Part shown: positions 5,647 to 7,201 of the stretch, piece by piece
How the letters are laid out: each line of letters opens with the position of its first letter
How positions within the stretch are numbered: the stretch's first letter is position 1
Source: JAVVEZ01 sp032250895
GTDB taxonomy: Bacteria; Pseudomonadota; Gammaproteobacteria; Pseudomonadales; Pseudohongiellaceae
Reading direction: 5' to 3'
NCBI GenBank assembly: GCA_032250895.1
Contig: JAVVEZ010000127.1
Span: 1-7,201, forward strand
Length of the DNA stretch: 7,201 bases
The notes under the pieces: model-generated
What the model saw: the letters and a program-made list of their open reading frames with translations, nothing else
Databases searched by the model: none
What the model was told of the DNA's origin: nothing
Made by a program: the position numbers and the translations under genes

Positions 5647-6556
5647 TCGTGCCTATGCACTCCTGACGGGCGTGTTTATCGTGCTTTTTGGCGGCATTGT
5701 GGCGCTGGCGTCGTGGTGGTTGTCCGGGGCCGAGATTGAACGCAAAAACTATACTGTTGTGGCCCTGGCAGATGTCTCGGGTCTGGCGGAGGCATCCGCC
5801 GTGCTGTACCGGGGGGTGCCCTCTGGGCGGGTGAATGGCATCAGGTTCAATCCTGAGGATATTCGCGAAATCCTGATAGATATTGAACTGGATGCCGAGA
5901 TTCCGGTAACCGTGGGTACCCGTGCCTTCATGCGTCCGCAGGGCGTCACCGGGCTGTCGCAGCTCCTGCTCAGCGATAGCGGCGAAAACCTGCAAGGTCT
6001 GGAGACCAGCGCAGCCGAACCGGGCCGTATCCCACTGGAGCCGGGCATACTGGATCGCTTTACCGCTTCCGGCGATGCCGTTCTCAACAGCCTGGTGCAA
6101 TTGACGAAGAACCTCAATGCGGTGCTCGATGATAAAAACCGCGACAATATTGCCGGGATTCTTGCCAATATCGAAATATTGACAGAGCGCTTTGAAACCA
6201 TCGAGAGTGATTTCGCGACGGCTCTGGAAACGGTGCCATCCCTGGCTGACGAAGCCAGTCAGACGCTGGCCGATGCGCGCCATTTGATGACAGCTTTTGA
6301 AGATTTGCCGGCGGCACTGCAAACCACGACGAACAACATCAATGCGCTGCTGGTGGTTGGGCAGCGTGTTGGCAATGAGGTGGTTCTGCAGCTCACCCCG
6401 GCGTTCACCAGCACGCTGGCCGAGCTGAATGCGACCAATGACGAACTGCAAGGGCTGGCGCGTCTGCTGCAAACACATCCGCAAAGTCTCTTGCAGGGCA
6501 AGCCGCCAATGACACCCGGTCCGGGAGAATCCGGCTATCAGGAGAGAGCACGATGA
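5639..6556 (+). CDS. mlaD: MCE family lipid-binding protein, MlaD type
   Basis: A 305-residue protein anchored by one N-terminal membrane helix (about 7-28), with the rest in the periplasm. A single MCE domain spans roughly 37-115, including GLAEASAVLYRGVPSGRV (48-65). It is followed by a long helical, probably coiled-coil region (about 145-280) and a conserved-looking tail HPQSLLQGKPP..PGPGESGY (280-300). MCE proteins form hexameric rings on the permease and carry phospholipid through a central pore. At 305 residues it is longer than E. coli MlaD (about 180), and the extra helical tail could extend toward the outer membrane. The ATG at 5639 is preferred over 5630 because of the GAGGA site and because MGSRAYALLTG lines up with the usual METRA-type beginning. 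It overlaps mlaF by eight bases, and its TGA overlaps the next start (ATGA). Confidence 0.9.
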   Translation: MGSRAYALLTGVFIVLFGGIVALASWWLSGAEIERKNYTVVALADVSGLAEASAVLYRGVPSGRVNGIRFNPEDIREILIDIELDAEIPVTVGTRAFMRPQGVTGLSQLLLSDSGENLQGLETSAAEPGRIPLEPGILDRFTASGDAVLNSLVQLTKNLNAVLDDKNRDNIAGILANIEILTERFETIESDFATALETVPSLADEASQTLADARHLMTAFEDLPAALQTTTNNINALLVVGQRVGNEVVLQLTPAFTSTLAELNATNDELQGLARLLQTHPQSLLQGKPPMTPGPGESGYQERAR

Positions 6557-7146
6557 ATATCTGGCGAGGTCTGGGTGGTTCCGCCTTACTGACGGTGAGT
6601 GGCATGATGTTGCTTGGGGCGTGCAGCGTGCTGCCGCAGCCTGCGCCCTTGCCACAGCAGTATGATTTTGGTTTGCCTGCTGCCCGCAGTATCAGCGGCG
6701 GGCTACCCCTTGTCACGCTCGCAGGGGTGACGGCGCCAAGCTGGCTGGACACGACGGCCATTCTGTACCGGCGCCTGGATCAACGACCCCGCAGCCTTCA
6801 TTATTATGCGCAGCATGCCTGGGTGGCGCGGCCCGCCGAGTTGCTGGAAGAACGCCTGCTGAACCTGCTGTCGCAAGGAACTCCCGAAGGAAGCGCGGCA
6901 AGACCCGCGGTGCTGGAAGTCAATCTGGTGCAGCTGGAGCAGGTGTTCGAGTCGCCGCAGAGCGCCTATGCCCAGGTGGCGGTTCGGGTCAGCCTCGACC
7001 GCAGGCCGGCAGGATTGCTGCTGCGGCGTGAATTCAGCGCCCGCCAGGCGACGGACGCAGATGTACAGGGAGCTCTCGTACAATTACCCTTGCTGGTTGA
7101 TGAGGTGCTGACGGAACTGCTCGCATGGTTGCAGGAACAGCAATAG
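6553..7146 (+). CDS. ABC-type transport auxiliary lipoprotein, PqiC-like
   Basis: A 197-residue lipoprotein. The signal peptide ends in the lipobox L21-G-A-C24, so Cys24 should be lipidated. Residue 25 is Ser, not Asp, which favours sorting to the outer membrane. The mature part has the pattern of the ABC-transporter auxiliary component family (DUF330/PqiC): a YDFG start (38-41), then a W-L-D segment near 64-66, LHYYAQHAWVARPAELLEERLLNLL (81-105 region), and an amphipathic C-terminal helix. Such proteins partner MCE proteins and probably dock the lipid conduit at the outer membrane. The start overlaps the mlaD stop as ATGA, and the gene ends in tandem stops (TAG TAG, 7144-7149). It is the last gene of the operon visible here; no mlaC-like gene intervenes. 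Family assignment rests on context, lipobox and pattern. Confidence 0.85.
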   Translation: MNIWRGLGGSALLTVSGMMLLGACSVLPQPAPLPQQYDFGLPAARSISGGLPLVTLAGVTAPSWLDTTAILYRRLDQRPRSLHYYAQHAWVARPAELLEERLLNLLSQGTPEGSAARPAVLEVNLVQLEQVFESPQSAYAQVAVRVSLDRRPAGLLLRREFSARQATDADVQGALVQLPLLVDEVLTELLAWLQEQQ

Positions 7147-7201
7147 TAGTGTCATGTCACCCCTCCTTTGCCGTATCAGCAGGTCCACAAGCCGTCACCT
7201 G

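Noticed and set aside
5462..6655. Long minus-strand open frame (397 codons) across mlaF/mlaD
   Set aside because: Antisense shadow of confident genes; no recognisable motif and an Arg/Gln/His-rich product.
7154..7201. Possible start of a further gene at the right edge
   Set aside because: The ATG is open to the window end but has no ribosome site, and 48 bases are too few to judge.

Overview
The window looks like a chromosomal segment of a gammaproteobacterium. Most of it is GC-rich, and it carries a compact Gram-negative MCE/Mla-type lipid transport operon with an outer-membrane-type lipoprotein. It also carries a molybdenum-hydroxylase maturation pair (XdhC + MocA-like). The genus cannot be fixed from the sequence; a marine or environmental lineage is only a guess.

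Layout, left to right. (1) 55-921, minus strand: an exported alpha/beta hydrolase that is visibly more AT-rich than the rest of the window. (2) 922-1203: no complete gene, but much structure: nested inverted repeats, what looks like the truncated left end of an IS3-type insertion sequence (strong ribosome site plus an eight-residue transposase-like N-terminus, then a break), and four degenerate copies of a GC-rich 13-mer ending near a strong hairpin. Base composition shifts here from AT-rich to GC-rich. (3) 1204-1902, plus strand: an atypical short-chain dehydrogenase with Phe in place of the catalytic Tyr. (4) 1961-3536, minus strand: xdhC followed by a mocA-like nucleotidyltransferase with an 8-base overlap, behind a good sigma-70-like promoter. 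They converge on the SDR gene across a 58-base gap. (5) 3537-3736: a divergent intergenic region. (6) 3737-7146, plus strand: four overlapping genes encoding a STAS-MlaE permease fusion, an MlaF ATPase, an MlaD-like MCE protein and a PqiC-like auxiliary lipoprotein. (7) 7147-7201: no supported feature.

How the genes work together. The permease and ATPase should form an inner-membrane ABC transporter. The single-TM MCE protein should sit on its periplasmic face and pass lipid across the envelope, and the lipoprotein probably provides an outer-membrane contact. The set combines Mla-type core parts with a Pqi-type lipoprotein and has no mlaC gene; MlaB function is probably supplied by the fused STAS domain. 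XdhC and the MocA-like enzyme would finish and load the molybdenum cofactor of a xanthine-dehydrogenase- or CO-dehydrogenase-type enzyme, but no such enzyme is encoded here.

Nothing in the window is convincingly an undescribed system. The most rewarding places for a second look are the IS remnant/composition boundary at about 922-1140, the non-canonical active sites of the hydrolase and the SDR, and the hybrid Mla/Pqi operon.
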